This document shows, piece after piece, positions 1-8,903 of a DNA stretch of 33,711 bases. This DNA comes from a virus. The stretch lies in the IMG/VR virus record IMGVR_UViG_3300007609_000924, positions 1-33,711 of that record; one strand, 5' to 3'. Made by a program: the position numbers and the translations under genes. Below the pieces are notes generated by a model, which did not search any database, was not told where the DNA came from, and saw nothing but the letters and a program-made list of their open reading frames with translations. Within the stretch, counting starts at the first letter, position 1. Each line of letters opens with the position of its first letter.

Positions 1-426
1 AAATTCTGGGGATTCGGCAAGACTATTTACACAGAATTACTTTCAATAATATCTGATCCAGATTACGGCGATATTACAGATTTAATGTCAGGACGTGATA
101 TTGATGTTGAATTCACGCCAGCAGAAGCAGCAGGTCAATATCCTAAAACTGCAATTCGCGTTAAACCAAATGTAACTCCGGCAACAGAAGAAAAAGATGT
201 CGCACAAAAAATTACATCTCAGCCAAAGATAACTGATATATTTCCTGAGCCAACATATGAAGAATTAGAAAATGCTCTCAAAGAATGGATGAACCCATCA
301 GATAGTGACGATGCTGATGTTAATACTAATACATCAGATACGAATACAGTTGAAACATCTGCTACTACATCGCAGGAAAAGAAAACAGATGTTGCAGACG
401 CATTCAATGATTTATTCAATAATTAA
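1..426 (+). CDS. gp32-like ssDNA-binding protein, C-terminal part
   Basis: The frame is open from base 1, so the true start lies outside the window; the ATG at 85 is probably internal. The visible part begins KFWGFGKT and continues through an LLSIISDPDYGDITDLMSGRDI segment (residues about 13-33), which resembles the end of the core domain of T4-type gp32 proteins in marine myophages. The rest is a low-complexity acidic Thr/Ser/Asp linker ending in DAFNDLFNN, like the acidic protein-interaction tail of phage SSBs. uvsX follows after 12 bases, which fits a recombination/replication operon. The family call is from remembered resemblance and context; the OB-fold itself is not visible. Confidence 0.68.
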   Translation, partial: KFWGFGKTIYTELLSIISDPDYGDITDLMSGRDIDVEFTPAEAAGQYPKTAIRVKPNVTPATEEKDVAQKITSQPKITDIFPEPTYEELENALKEWMNPSDSDDADVNTNTSDTNTVETSATTSQEKKTDVADAFNDLFNN

Positions 427-438
427 ATAACATAATAT

Positions 439-1593
439 ATGGCAAAGAAAACAAAAACTAAGGATGAACTAACCGATGACTTAGCAGTAACATTGGCTGA
501 CAGTATTAATAAACAATTTAAAGGCCAAAATTATAAGACTGCTTTCTTTTTGGCTGGTGATGACGATGCCCCGACCAATGTACATGAATGGATTAGTTCT
601 GGATGTTCAATGTTGGATTTAGCTATATCAAATAGACCACGTGGTGGATTTCCAGTAGGTCGGATAACTGAAATAACTGGGTTAGAAGCATCTGGTAAAT
701 CTTTATTAGCAGCACATACACTGGCAGAAACGCAGAAAAAAGGCGGATTGGCAGTTTATATAGATACAGAGTCAGCAACTAGCTCTGAATTTTTAACTGC
801 AATTGGTGTTGATATTAAAAAGATGTTATATGTTCCATTAGAAACTATAGAAGAAATATTTGAAACAATTGAAACTATAGTTGAAAATGTACGTAAATCA
901 GACAAAGATAGATTAGTTACAATAGTCGTCGACTCAGTTATGGGGGCATCTACAAAAATCGAAATGTCAGCAGAATATGATAAAGATGGATATGCAACAA
1001 GTAAATCTATTATTCTTTCAAAAGCTATGCGAAAAGTTACTAATTGGATAGCACGAGAAAGAATATGTTTAATTTTTACAAATCAACTTAGAACTAAACT
1101 AGGAGTATCATTTGGAGATCCATGGACTACATCAGGCGGCAAAGCTCTGCCATTTCATTCATCTGTCAGGCTGAGATTAAAATCAATCGGACAAATAAAA
1201 GTGAAAGATTCGGTAGTTGGAATAAAAACTCGCGTTACTGTAGTTAAAAATAGAATGGGGCCTCCGTTACGGTCAATTGACTATGATATATATTTTGATT
1301 CAGGAATTGATAATTATGGCGGCTGGCTAAAAATCATGAAAGATTTTAAGATGGTTACACAGGCAGGAGCTTGGTATACATATGAAGATATCGACACCAA
1401 TACAGGAGAAATACTAGATACAGTTAAATTTCAATCAAAGGATTTCCTGGATAAAGTTGTATCGAATCCAGAAATGGAACAGCGTCTATATGATAGAATT
1501 TGTGAATCATATATATTCAAATATCAAGTAGGAGTAGATGGAGGAATTGATGATGTAATTATTGACGATGAAATGGTTAACGAAGAAGGCTAA
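439..1593 (+). CDS. uvsX: UvsX/RecA-like recombinase
   Basis: 384 aa ATP-dependent strand-exchange protein for homologous recombination and recombination-dependent replication. Walker A is GLEASGKS at residues 81-88, followed by YIDTES (107-112). Walker B is TIVVDSVMG with D165, and a RecA-like FTNQLR segment lies near residue 213. The length matches T4 UvsX (about 390 aa). It lies between a gp32-like SSB and a FEN-type nuclease, partners in phage recombination. The stop overlaps the next start by one base (TAATG), so translation is probably coupled. The start at 439 is the first ATG after the upstream stop and leaves the short basic N-terminus usual for UvsX. Confidence 0.93.
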   Translation: MAKKTKTKDELTDDLAVTLADSINKQFKGQNYKTAFFLAGDDDAPTNVHEWISSGCSMLDLAISNRPRGGFPVGRITEITGLEASGKSLLAAHTLAETQKKGGLAVYIDTESATSSEFLTAIGVDIKKMLYVPLETIEEIFETIETIVENVRKSDKDRLVTIVVDSVMGASTKIEMSAEYDKDGYATSKSIILSKAMRKVTNWIARERICLIFTNQLRTKLGVSFGDPWTTSGGKALPFHSSVRLRLKSIGQIKVKDSVVGIKTRVTVVKNRMGPPLRSIDYDIYFDSGIDNYGGWLKIMKDFKMVTQAGAWYTYEDIDTNTGEILDTVKFQSKDFLDKVVSNPEMEQRLYDRICESYIFKYQVGVDGGIDDVIIDDEMVNEEG

Positions 1594-2651
1594 TGCAGAA
1601 TAAATTTCAGCGCCTATTCAATGAGTTACAGAAAGAAAAAGAATTAGGTCCGTCGGAAGTTAATGATAACATATTAATTTTTGACGGACTTAACGCTTTC
1701 ATCAGAGCTTTTGGAGCTACCCCTGCAACTAATGAAGATGGCGAACATATCGGAGGAATCACAGGATTCTTATTTTCAATTGGAAAAGTTGTTAGAGATC
1801 TAAAACCTAGCAGATGTATAATTGTATTTGATGGCAGAGGTGGATCTAAACGCAGAAAAACTATTTATAAAGATTATAAAGCAAATAGAGCTAATAAGAC
1901 AAGATTGCGTAGACATGATCATCAAACGTTTGCTAGTATAGAAGATGAACAAGAAGCAATGCGACATCAGTTTAGTCGGTTAGTTTCATATTTAGATTGT
2001 TTACCAATTACATTTCTGGCAATCGATGGAATTGAAGCAGATGACACTATAACTTATATTACTGAGTACTATAAAGATGTTGCTAAACGAATGACCATTG
2101 TTAGTACAGACAGAGATTTCTATCAACTCATATCAGAACAAACACAGGTGTGGAGTCCTATCAAAAAACGATTATACACTACAGATACTGTTATAGACGA
2201 ATTTGGGGTTCATCCTAATAATTATGTGCTATATCGTTCGTTTACAGGAGATAAGAGCGACAATATTCCTGGCGTATCTGGTATAGGTCCAAAGACATTG
2301 CAAAAACTAATACCGGAGTTATCCGATGCCACAGAATTCACCCTGGATGATTTGGTTGAAAAATCTGAGACGTTGTTAACAGAAAATAAAAAATATCAAA
2401 AGATTCTGGACAGCCATGACATTCTAGACAAGAATATACGTTTAATGAATTTGAAATTGTTAGACATATCTGCAACACACGCTTCAAACATCAGAAACAT
2501 TGTGGATTCTCCAATTCCAGGATTAAACAAACCAGAATTTCGAAGATTGTTCATGGAAGATAAAATGTGGACTACTATGAAGAATCTGCCAGATTGGTTG
2601 AATAACACGTGGTTATCATTATACGCTTTTGCACAACAAACACATAAATAA
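1593..2651 (+). CDS. FEN-family 5'-3' exonuclease / RNase H
   Basis: 352 aa flap nuclease of the T4 RNase H/T5 exonuclease family, expected to remove RNA primers and 5' flaps from Okazaki fragments. Visible metal-binding blocks are LIFDGLNAF (D31), IIVFDGRGGSKRRK (D80), IEADD (148-151), STDRDF (171-176) and GDKSDNIPG (219-227), the last running into a helix-hairpin-helix GVSGIGPKTL. The arch region holds basic residues (KANRANKTRLRR). It starts on the A of the uvsX stop and ends in the same TAATG arrangement with the next gene. All FEN catalytic acidic clusters appear present, so an active enzyme is likely. Confidence 0.92.
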   Translation: MQNKFQRLFNELQKEKELGPSEVNDNILIFDGLNAFIRAFGATPATNEDGEHIGGITGFLFSIGKVVRDLKPSRCIIVFDGRGGSKRRKTIYKDYKANRANKTRLRRHDHQTFASIEDEQEAMRHQFSRLVSYLDCLPITFLAIDGIEADDTITYITEYYKDVAKRMTIVSTDRDFYQLISEQTQVWSPIKKRLYTTDTVIDEFGVHPNNYVLYRSFTGDKSDNIPGVSGIGPKTLQKLIPELSDATEFTLDDLVEKSETLLTENKKYQKILDSHDILDKNIRLMNLKLLDISATHASNIRNIVDSPIPGLNKPEFRRLFMEDKMWTTMKNLPDWLNNTWLSLYAFAQQTHK

Positions 2652-3151
2652 TGAAAATACTTATAGATCAAAAAGAAATAGACCAATTGGTACAGTCTAT
2701 TGCCAAACGCATACAAATAGAATGGGATGAAACAACTGACAAAGTATTCATTTGTTTGTTAAACGGAGGATACATGTTTTTCTCAGATCTAGTAAAATGT
2801 TTACCTGATAACATTGAATGTGATTTTATGCGAGTTAAATCATATCACAATAAAAAACAAGGCGACGTACAGATTACTAAAGATTTAGAAATTCCAGTTA
2901 AAGGTAAAGATGTATACATTGTAGATGATATATATGACTCTGGGAACACGATCGGCGCAGTTACCGAGTATCTTCATGTTAAACACCCTAACTCAATCAG
3001 CATAGTAACACTAATTACCAGAGAATCGTCTCCAATACCGACAATACCTAGTTATCATGGAAAAACTATTGGAGAAGAATGGTTGGTTGGCTATGGCATG
3101 GATAACAGTAAAGGATATATGAGAAACACTACGGATATTTATGCAATTTAA
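2651..3151 (+). CDS. hypoxanthine/guanine phosphoribosyltransferase-like
   Basis: 166 aa type I phosphoribosyltransferase. The PRPP-binding signature is VYIVDDIYDSGNT (residues 88-100), preceded by LLNGG (36-40), the dipeptide-loop region of HPRT enzymes, and a K-S-Y-H flexible-loop segment (63-66). Length and order of motifs fit Hpt (purine base plus PRPP to nucleoside monophosphate). In a phage this suggests purine salvage, but a role in handling the 7-deazaguanine base made by the downstream FolE/QueD/QueE set is possible and unproven. Coupled to the nuclease gene by TAATG. Confidence 0.83.
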   Translation: MKILIDQKEIDQLVQSIAKRIQIEWDETTDKVFICLLNGGYMFFSDLVKCLPDNIECDFMRVKSYHNKKQGDVQITKDLEIPVKGKDVYIVDDIYDSGNTIGAVTEYLHVKHPNSISIVTLITRESSPIPTIPSYHGKTIGEEWLVGYGMDNSKGYMRNTTDIYAI

Positions 3152-3152
3152 T

Positions 3153-3181
3153 TTGGGTACGCGTATAAATTTCAATATTAT
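3153..3181 (+). promoter_or_regulatory. candidate promoter (TTG-20-TATTAT)
   Basis: TTG at 3153-3155 and TATTAT at 3176-3181 are 20 nt apart, equal to a 17 bp -35/-10 spacer. A TTTCAA segment sits just before the -10, as at other members of this set. It lies in the 35 bp gap before the helicase gene; the start codon follows within 6 bases, so a transcript from here would have almost no leader. Confidence 0.45.
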
Positions 3182-3186
3182 AATAT

Positions 3187-4548
3187 ATGACGAATAATGA
3201 CAAATTAAATGAATACGGAAAAACATTTCAAATAAAAGCGATCGCTGCAATGTTTGTAGATAGATCATTTCTACAACAGATTGCTGATATAATCAGACCA
3301 GACTACTTTGACTCAGAATCAAATATTTGGATACTTGAGGTAGTGCTAAGCCATTTTGCACAATATAAATCACCCCCAACTAAAGATGTACTCAAAGTTC
3401 GAATAACAGATATAACAGACGATGTTTTAAAAACTGCTATATTAGAACATCTCAAAGACATATTCCGTTATATGGAGTCATCAGATCTGGATTTTGTTAA
3501 ACAAGAAATATTAAAATTCTGTAAAAATCAAGAGATTAAGCATGCAATACAAGATTCTGTACAACTTTTACAAAACGGCAATTATGATCAAATAAAAGAA
3601 AAAATTGACGCTGCAATGAAAGCAGGAGCTGATACTGATATCGGCCATGAGTACAAAAAATCAGTGATATCTCGTTACAATGAAGCGTCTAGAAATACAG
3701 TACCATCAGGGTGGGATGTTGTTGACGATTTAATGGACGGAGGATTAGCAGATGGAGAATTAGGAGTAGTAATGGCACCTGCAGGAATTGGGAAATCATG
3801 GCTCTTAATTAATATAGGAGCAAACGCACTTAAACGAGGTAAAAATGTAATCCATTATACTTTAGAATTAAATCAAGACTATGTAGGTCAGCGGTATGAT
3901 TCTGTAATTACCGGAATAGGAGCTCAAAATCTGAAACATCATATTAGTGAAATTGAAGATAAAGTAGAATCAATTCCTGGTGAATTAATTATTAAATATT
4001 TTCCTACTAAATCAGTTGGAATTATGGGGTTAAAAGCTCATATCGAAAAAACTATAATATTAGGTGCGAAACCAGATCTTGTAATTGTAGATTATGCCGA
4101 TCTTCTAAAAGTTAATAATAAAAAAGACAAACACGAAGCATTGGAAGACTTATATGAAGAACTTCGAGGTATGGCTGGAGAATATGGACTACCAGTTTGG
4201 ACCGCTTCTCAAGCTGGCAGATCTGCACTCGAAGAAGATATTATCGAAGCCGATAAAATTGCATCGTCATATGGAAAGGTGATGGTAGCTGATTTTTTAA
4301 TGTCATTGGCTCGTAAAGTTGAGGATAAGCTATCTGGTACGGGTAGGGGACATGTTATAAAAAATCGATTTGGACCTGATGGAATTACACTTCCTAGTAA
4401 AATTAACACAAATAACGGACAATTTCAATTTTTTGAACCGCAGACATCACAAGGAAAACAGACGTCAAAACAAATGAAAACTGGAGAGACATTAGTTAAG
4501 AAAAATCTTGCGCAAAAGTTTCAAGATTTAGGAGGATCATTGGGTTAG
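3187..4548 (+). CDS. gp41: replicative DNA helicase (gp41/DnaB family)
   Basis: 453 aa hexameric 5'-3' helicase of the DnaB/T4 gp41 class. The N-terminal part (about 1-150) is helical, as expected for the DnaB N-domain. The RecA-like motor has Walker A APAGIGKS (197-204), the H1a-like HYTLELNQ (223-230) and Walker B VIVDYADLL (299-307), then TASQAGRS and a C-terminal VKNRFGPDG-type arginine-finger region. No primase domain is fused and no primase gene is recognised in the window. A terminator-like hairpin follows the stop, closing the uvsX-helicase unit. Confidence 0.92.
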   Translation: MTNNDKLNEYGKTFQIKAIAAMFVDRSFLQQIADIIRPDYFDSESNIWILEVVLSHFAQYKSPPTKDVLKVRITDITDDVLKTAILEHLKDIFRYMESSDLDFVKQEILKFCKNQEIKHAIQDSVQLLQNGNYDQIKEKIDAAMKAGADTDIGHEYKKSVISRYNEASRNTVPSGWDVVDDLMDGGLADGELGVVMAPAGIGKSWLLINIGANALKRGKNVIHYTLELNQDYVGQRYDSVITGIGAQNLKHHISEIEDKVESIPGELIIKYFPTKSVGIMGLKAHIEKTIILGAKPDLVIVDYADLLKVNNKKDKHEALEDLYEELRGMAGEYGLPVWTASQAGRSALEEDIIEADKIASSYGKVMVADFLMSLARKVEDKLSGTGRGHVIKNRFGPDGITLPSKINTNNGQFQFFEPQTSQGKQTSKQMKTGETLVKKNLAQKFQDLGGSLG

Positions 4549-4569
4549 CGTTATATTTATATTAAACTT

Positions 4570-4598
4570 AAAGGGCCGGGTAATACCGATCCTTTTTT
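4570..4598 (+). terminator. Rho-independent terminator after helicase
   Basis: AAAGG (4570-4574) pairs with CCTTT (4591-4595) and CGG (4577-4579) with CCG (4586-4588), with one G-T pair and one mismatch between; the loop is GTAATA and a run of six T follows at 4593-4598. It lies in the 87 bp gap between the helicase and ribonucleotide reductase genes. Confidence 0.66.
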
Positions 4599-4635
4599 CA
4601 TCTATAAACAAAAAATAAATTTATTAAAAAGAAAC

Positions 4636-6492
4636 ATGGACATTTCAACTAAAATTTTATCAGACATTACAGTGTATATGAAATATGCAAAGTATTTACC
4701 CGAATTAAGTCGCCGGGAAACGTGGGAAGAGTTAGTAACTCGTAACAAAAATATGCACATTAAAAAATATCCAAAATTAACAGATGAAATCAATGATGTA
4801 TATAAATTAGTATATGATAAAAAAATTCTTCCATCAATGCGTAGTTTACAATTTGGCGGTAAACCAATTGAAATTTCGCCAAATCGGGTGTATAATTGTG
4901 CATATTTGCCAATTGACGACTATCGAGCATTCGGAGAGACTATGTTTTTATTATTAGGTGGTACGGGAGTAGGTTATTCTGTACAACAACATCATGTAGA
5001 AAAATTACCAGATATAATAAAACCAAATCTAAATAGAACGAGACGGTTCTTGATTGCAGACTCAATCGAAGGATGGGCAGACGCAGTAAAAGCTCTAATT
5101 AAGAGTTATTTTACTGGAACATCAAAACTCAAATTTGATTTTTCGGATATTAGAGCAAAAGGTGCTAGACTAATTACATCAGGTGGCAAAGCTCCAGGAC
5201 CACAACCTTTAAAGGAATGTTTAATTAAGATACAAGGTATTTTAGATTCTAAGGATAATGGAGACAAATTATCTCCAATTGAAGTTCACGACATTGTATG
5301 TCATATAGCAGATGCAGTACTAGCAGGAGGTATTAGACGAGCTGCTCTAATTTCCCTATTCAGTGCAGACGATGAAGATATGATTTCTTGTAAGTCTGGT
5401 AATTGGTGGGAAATTAACCCACAAAGAGGAAGAGCAAATAATTCTGCAGTATTGATGAGACATAAGATTACTAGAGAATTCTTTATGGATTTATGGAAAC
5501 GAATTGAACTATCAAATGCTGGTGAACCAGGAACATATCTAACAAATGATAAAGATTGGGGAACCAACCCTTGTTGTGAAATCGCGTTACGTCCATTTCA
5601 ATTTTGTAATTTATGTGAAGTAAATGCATCGGATATCAAATCACAAGAAGATTTCGAACATAGAGTCCGCGCAGCTGCATTTATAGGTACCTTACAAGCA
5701 GGATATACTGACTTCCATTATCTTAGGCCCATATGGAAAAGAACCACGGAAAAAGATGCTTTAATCGGGGTATCTATGACAGGCATCGGGTCTGGAACTG
5801 TATTAAAATATGACATGACATCAGCAGCTGAAGTTGTTAAACAAGAAAATGCCCGGGTTGCTAAATTAATTGGTATTAATAAGTCTGCTCGTACAACTAC
5901 TGTGAAACCAGCTGGAACGACATCGTTGGCATTAGGTACAAGTTCAGGAATACATGCATGGCATAATGATTACTATATTAGAAGAATTCGCGTAGGAAAA
6001 AATGAAGCAATTTATACATATTTATCAATTAATCACCCAGAGTTAATTGAAGATGAATATTTTAGACCACATGATACTGCAGTAATTTCAATACCACAAA
6101 AAGCACCAGCTGGTGCGATTATGAGAACCGAAACACCAATTGAATTGTTAGAGCGTATAAAGAAAGTGCACTTAGAATGGGTTAAGCCGGGACATCTCGA
6201 TGGAAATAATACTCATAACGTTTCGGCAACTATATCATTAAAACCAGATGAGTGGGATATTGCATCAGAATGGATGTGGGAGAATAGAAATCATTATAAT
6301 GGGTTATCAGTATTACCATATAACGGCGGAACATATATCCAAGCTCCATTCGAAGACTGTACGGAAGAACAATATAATGAGATGATGAAATCATTGAATT
6401 CTATAGATTTATCGAAAGTAATTGAATTAGACGACAATACCGACTTATCCGGTGAGTTAGCCTGCGCAGGAAATGCATGTGAAATTGTTTAA
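4636..6492 (+). CDS. nrdJ: adenosylcobalamin-dependent class II ribonucleotide reductase
   Basis: 618 aa monomeric-type class II RNR (ribonucleoside-triphosphate reductase, RTPR-like), reducing ribonucleotides to deoxyribonucleotides with B12 as radical source. Key residues align in spacing with Lactobacillus RTPR: C88 (in VYNCAYLP) and C324 as the active-site redox pair, NPCCE at 311-315 with radical Cys C313 and E315, and C-terminal C610 and C615 in CAGNAC, the pair that relays electrons from thioredoxin. PAGTTSLALGTSSGIH (near 424-440) is typical of the RNR barrel. It is shorter than the roughly 740 aa bacterial enzyme. A phage thioredoxin gene lies at 10599. The reaction would depend on host cobalamin. 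Confidence 0.92.
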   Translation: MDISTKILSDITVYMKYAKYLPELSRRETWEELVTRNKNMHIKKYPKLTDEINDVYKLVYDKKILPSMRSLQFGGKPIEISPNRVYNCAYLPIDDYRAFGETMFLLLGGTGVGYSVQQHHVEKLPDIIKPNLNRTRRFLIADSIEGWADAVKALIKSYFTGTSKLKFDFSDIRAKGARLITSGGKAPGPQPLKECLIKIQGILDSKDNGDKLSPIEVHDIVCHIADAVLAGGIRRAALISLFSADDEDMISCKSGNWWEINPQRGRANNSAVLMRHKITREFFMDLWKRIELSNAGEPGTYLTNDKDWGTNPCCEIALRPFQFCNLCEVNASDIKSQEDFEHRVRAAAFIGTLQAGYTDFHYLRPIWKRTTEKDALIGVSMTGIGSGTVLKYDMTSAAEVVKQENARVAKLIGINKSARTTTVKPAGTTSLALGTSSGIHAWHNDYYIRRIRVGKNEAIYTYLSINHPELIEDEYFRPHDTAVISIPQKAPAGAIMRTETPIELLERIKKVHLEWVKPGHLDGNNTHNVSATISLKPDEWDIASEWMWENRNHYNGLSVLPYNGGTYIQAPFEDCTEEQYNEMMKSLNSIDLSKVIELDDNTDLSGELACAGNACEIV

Positions 6493-6509
6493 ATACCAAT
6501 GAAATAATT

Positions 6510-6537
6510 TTGGATTATAATAATAATTTCATATTAT
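6510..6537 (+). promoter_or_regulatory. candidate promoter (TTGGAT-19-TATTAT)
   Basis: TTG at 6510-6512 and TATTAT at 6532-6537, 19 nt apart, with TTTCA immediately before the -10. It sits in the 80 bp gap between nrdJ and the Hc1-like gene and belongs to the recurring TTGG set. Confidence 0.48.
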
Positions 6538-6572
6538 ATATATAATATTTTTATTAACAAAAACAAATAAAT

Positions 6573-6740
6573 ATGAACAAACAAGAGTTATTTGATCAGA
6601 TGTCTGAATTTTGGAATTCATTTGTATCTGAACACCATGGTACAACAAAAAAATCTCAACAACAAGCTCGAAAGGCAGTTGGAGAATTAAAAAAACTAAT
6701 TACACCTTACCGGAAAGCATCTGTAGAAGAAAGCAAGTAA
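6573..6740 (+). CDS. small basic protein, Hc1 histone-like candidate
   Basis: 55 aa ORF, ATG at 6573 in an A-rich context (AAATAAATATG), stop at 6738-6740 immediately followed by the next ATG. The sequence is helical, with a basic C-terminal half containing SQQQARKAVGELKKL and YRKASVEESK. That pattern (ARKA.GELKKL....RKASVE) is what I recall of the short histone H1-like Hc1 proteins common in Bacteroidota. If correct, it would be a DNA-binding protein acquired from, or mimicking, the host. The match is from memory over about 25 residues, so the family is tentative; that it is a real gene is better supported, by the tight spacing. Confidence 0.55.
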   Translation: MNKQELFDQMSEFWNSFVSEHHGTTKKSQQQARKAVGELKKLITPYRKASVEESK

Positions 6741-6962
6741 ATGATACGGAATTTGGGAACAGATTGGATTTATCAACAGTATGTGAAGGAGTTTGGAAAC
6801 AAGCTCCTTCCTTCTGATTTTTATTATGACAAAGAAGGCCGAAGAGTAATGACTTCAACATATCATATACGAAGAGGGTCATGCTGTGGTAACGGATGTA
6901 TGAATTGTCCGTATGAGCCTGCACATGAAAAGGGCAATACTACACTGAATGATATTTATTAA
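6741..6962 (+). CDS. DUF5522-like Cys-rich small protein
   Basis: 73 aa. The central block GSCCGNGCMNCPYEP (residues about 46-60) is the signature of the DUF5522/oxidoreductase-like small proteins (GNxCxxCPY), which probably bind a metal through the four cysteines. The N-terminal half (DWIYQQYVKEFGNKL, DFYYDKEGRRVMT) has no motif I can assign. The gene starts directly on the base after the Hc1-like stop. Function is unknown in this family; it could be a redox or Fe-S related accessory of the upstream reductase, which is a guess from position only. Confidence 0.72.
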   Translation: MIRNLGTDWIYQQYVKEFGNKLLPSDFYYDKEGRRVMTSTYHIRRGSCCGNGCMNCPYEPAHEKGNTTLNDIY

Positions 6963-6973
6963 TAAAATAAATA

Positions 6974-7756
6974 ATGATATTAGAAGGCATACGATATGAA
7001 GATAACGAAATAATATTTGATTTTTCGGAAGATAATCCGGATGATATTATTCCATTAAAACTTCAGAAATATAATAAGAAATTTGTAAGCATGAACAACA
7101 TACCAACGTATTATGCTTATCGAATTAATCCGGTATATAAAGGATCTATACAAAGTGATCCTAGAATTTCAACGATTCGGGATGCAATCAAAAATGTTAA
7201 TATAAATCAAGGCGATTTTACTCAGCTGATAACAAAAGCATTTATAAATTTCGATCAAAATATAGTCAATATATCATCATATGACTTAATAGTATTACCA
7301 CAATCATCATCGCCACTATTGACTCAAGTTGTCAACTCATTGGGCAGAAAATACGGTACAGCTGTAGAAGTAATTGACTCTGCATTTGTAAAAAATAAGA
7401 TAACTGATATTACAGTTGATCCTCAGATCATTCAGCAAATTCGCACAAAACATGGCGACAAAAAGGCTAATTATATCGCAAATCGATATGAAAAATTAAT
7501 AAAATCTGCAGAAGTAAACGGGGAATTTAAAATGAAGAAAATTCCTACATCAATGGGGTTCCGTCGTGGCATTACCAATTTTCTTCATATTAATAATAAT
7601 CGAGAAGATGCCATATTTAAACAAGTATATGGAGGAAATGTTTTAATAATTGATGATATTATTACTAGTGGTACAACTATGGTTGAAATGGCCCGACTGT
7701 TAGAAGACTTAGGAGCAAATGAAGTTAATGCATTTGGTATACTAGGATTACGATAA
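6974..7756 (+). CDS. phosphoribosyltransferase-domain protein
   Basis: 260 aa with a C-terminal type I PRTase domain: VLIIDDIITSGTTM (residues 223-236) is the PRPP-binding loop, followed by ARLLEDLGANEVNAFGILG, typical of ComF/PRTase folds. An upstream YDLIVLPQSSSPLLTQVV segment matches the first strand and loop of the fold. The N-terminal 80 residues are not recognised and may select the substrate. It is unlike the HPRT-type protein at 2651, so the window encodes two different PRTases. Substrate unknown. A candidate promoter follows at 7771. Confidence 0.78.
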   Translation: MILEGIRYEDNEIIFDFSEDNPDDIIPLKLQKYNKKFVSMNNIPTYYAYRINPVYKGSIQSDPRISTIRDAIKNVNINQGDFTQLITKAFINFDQNIVNISSYDLIVLPQSSSPLLTQVVNSLGRKYGTAVEVIDSAFVKNKITDITVDPQIIQQIRTKHGDKKANYIANRYEKLIKSAEVNGEFKMKKIPTSMGFRRGITNFLHINNNREDAIFKQVYGGNVLIIDDIITSGTTMVEMARLLEDLGANEVNAFGILGLR

Positions 7757-7770
7757 TATCTAAACTTTAT

Positions 7771-7799
7771 TTGGAAAATAATTAAAAAATTCATATAAT
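7771..7799 (+). promoter_or_regulatory. candidate promoter (TTGGAA-20-TATAAT)
   Basis: TTG at 7771-7773 and a perfect TATAAT at 7794-7799, exactly 20 nt apart, in a 49 bp gap. It is among the best members of the set and precedes the SLOG gene, whose ATG is 7 bp downstream. Confidence 0.55.
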
Positions 7800-7805
7800 T
7801 AATAT

Positions 7806-8150
7806 ATGAAAGTTGCAGTAATCGGAAGTAGAACATTTAAAGATACACAGTTATTAGAATCTATATTAACTGAATATAAAACTAAAATTACATGTATTAT
7901 ATCCGGCGGCGCCAATGGAGCAGATCAATTAGCTGAAGCATGGGCAAATAATAACGATATTGTTACTATGATATTTAAACCAGACTGGAAAATGCATGGT
8001 AGAGCAGCGGGAGTAATTCGAAATCAAGACATCATACAAAATTGTGACATATGTATTGCATTTTGGGATGGTACATCAAAAGGTACTTCTAATTCTATTT
8101 CCTTGTGTAAAAAATATAATAAACCGGTTACAATTATTAATTTTAAATAA
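7806..8150 (+). CDS. SLOG/DUF2493 nucleotide-binding protein
   Basis: 114 aa Rossmann-like protein. The N-terminus MKVAVIGSRTF and the IISGGANGADQLAEAWA block (about 36-50) are the two nucleotide-binding loops of the DUF2493 (YspA) branch of the SLOG superfamily. A later DICIAFWDGTSKGTSNSI (about 80-97) is the third conserved block, and the C-terminal strand is KPVTIINF. Members are thought to sense or process nucleotide-derived ligands, but no reaction is established. A second, more divergent SLOG-like protein is at 23742. Confidence 0.84.
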   Translation: MKVAVIGSRTFKDTQLLESILTEYKTKITCIISGGANGADQLAEAWANNNDIVTMIFKPDWKMHGRAAGVIRNQDIIQNCDICIAFWDGTSKGTSNSISLCKKYNKPVTIINFK

Positions 8151-8154
8151 AATT

Positions 8155-8184
8155 TTGAAAATAAATTAATATATTTTATATTAA
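8155..8184 (+). promoter_or_regulatory. candidate promoter before folE
   Basis: TTG at 8155-8157 and TATTAA at 8179-8184, 21 nt apart, in a very AT-rich 50 bp gap. It is weaker than the other members because the -10 is imperfect. It would drive folE-queD and the following genes. Confidence 0.35.
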
Positions 8185-8200
8185 TAATATAATAAGTTAC

Positions 8201-8902
8201 ATGACAGACAAACAACGAAAAAACTTAGAGATAGTTAACGCTGGGTTTGCCAATGGCATATCAACCCAGCTGGCAAATAAACAAGCTATATTCGGTGCAG
8301 ATGCTAGATTAACCACAGAAGAAAAACAATCTATTATTGACGACGCTGCATTTCATTATGGAGAATTTCTTCGAGCATTAGGAGTAGAGTGGGAACAAGA
8401 TCCAAACTCAGACAATACGCCTCGCAGAGTTGCTAAAGCATATGTTAATGATTTATGGCGCGGTCGTTATGAGCCAATGTCAGATATTACTTCGTTTCCG
8501 AGTGACGGATATGATGGTATTGTGTTCGAAGGAGGAATTCCATTAACATCAATGTGTAGCCATCATCATCAAACCGTCGAGGGATTGTGCCACATTGCAT
8601 ATATTCCAGCAGAAAAAGGAAATGTAGTTGGGCTAAGTAAATTGAATCGCGTTGTTGAACATTTCGGCCGAAGAGGTGCAATACAAGAACAATTAACAGT
8701 TGCAATTCAACATGCTGTCAATGAACTTATTTCAGACAATAAAGGAGTTGCTGTAATGATCGAAGCAACACACAATTGTGTATCTTGTAGAGGTGTTAAG
8801 CACCGTGGAGCTTCAATGAAAACTGCAAAATTATCCGGGGCATTCTTAGACGATGGTAATGCTCGATCAGAATTTTATCAATTTATCAAAGGTTATAATT
8901 AA
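8201..8902 (+). CDS. folE: GTP cyclohydrolase I (FolE)
   Basis: 233 aa. It converts GTP to 7,8-dihydroneopterin triphosphate, the first step of folate and 7-deazaguanine synthesis. Zinc ligands are C119 and H122 in SMCSHHHQTVEG and C193 in HNCVSCRGVKHRG; YIPAEKGNVVGLSKLNRVV (134-152) and RRGAIQEQLT are family blocks. Its position directly before queD and close to queE points to deazaguanine rather than folate metabolism. The first 40 residues are an extra extension without motif. The ATG at 8201 lies in an AAGTTACATG context shared with other starts here. Confidence 0.95.
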   Translation: MTDKQRKNLEIVNAGFANGISTQLANKQAIFGADARLTTEEKQSIIDDAAFHYGEFLRALGVEWEQDPNSDNTPRRVAKAYVNDLWRGRYEPMSDITSFPSDGYDGIVFEGGIPLTSMCSHHHQTVEGLCHIAYIPAEKGNVVGLSKLNRVVEHFGRRGAIQEQLTVAIQHAVNELISDNKGVAVMIEATHNCVSCRGVKHRGASMKTAKLSGAFLDDGNARSEFYQFIKGYN

Positions 8903-8903
8903 T

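Noticed and set aside
8853-8903. Upstream in-frame start for queD at 8853
   Set aside because: It would overlap folE by 50 bases and add a 17-residue extension not seen in the family; 8904 gives the normal N-terminus.
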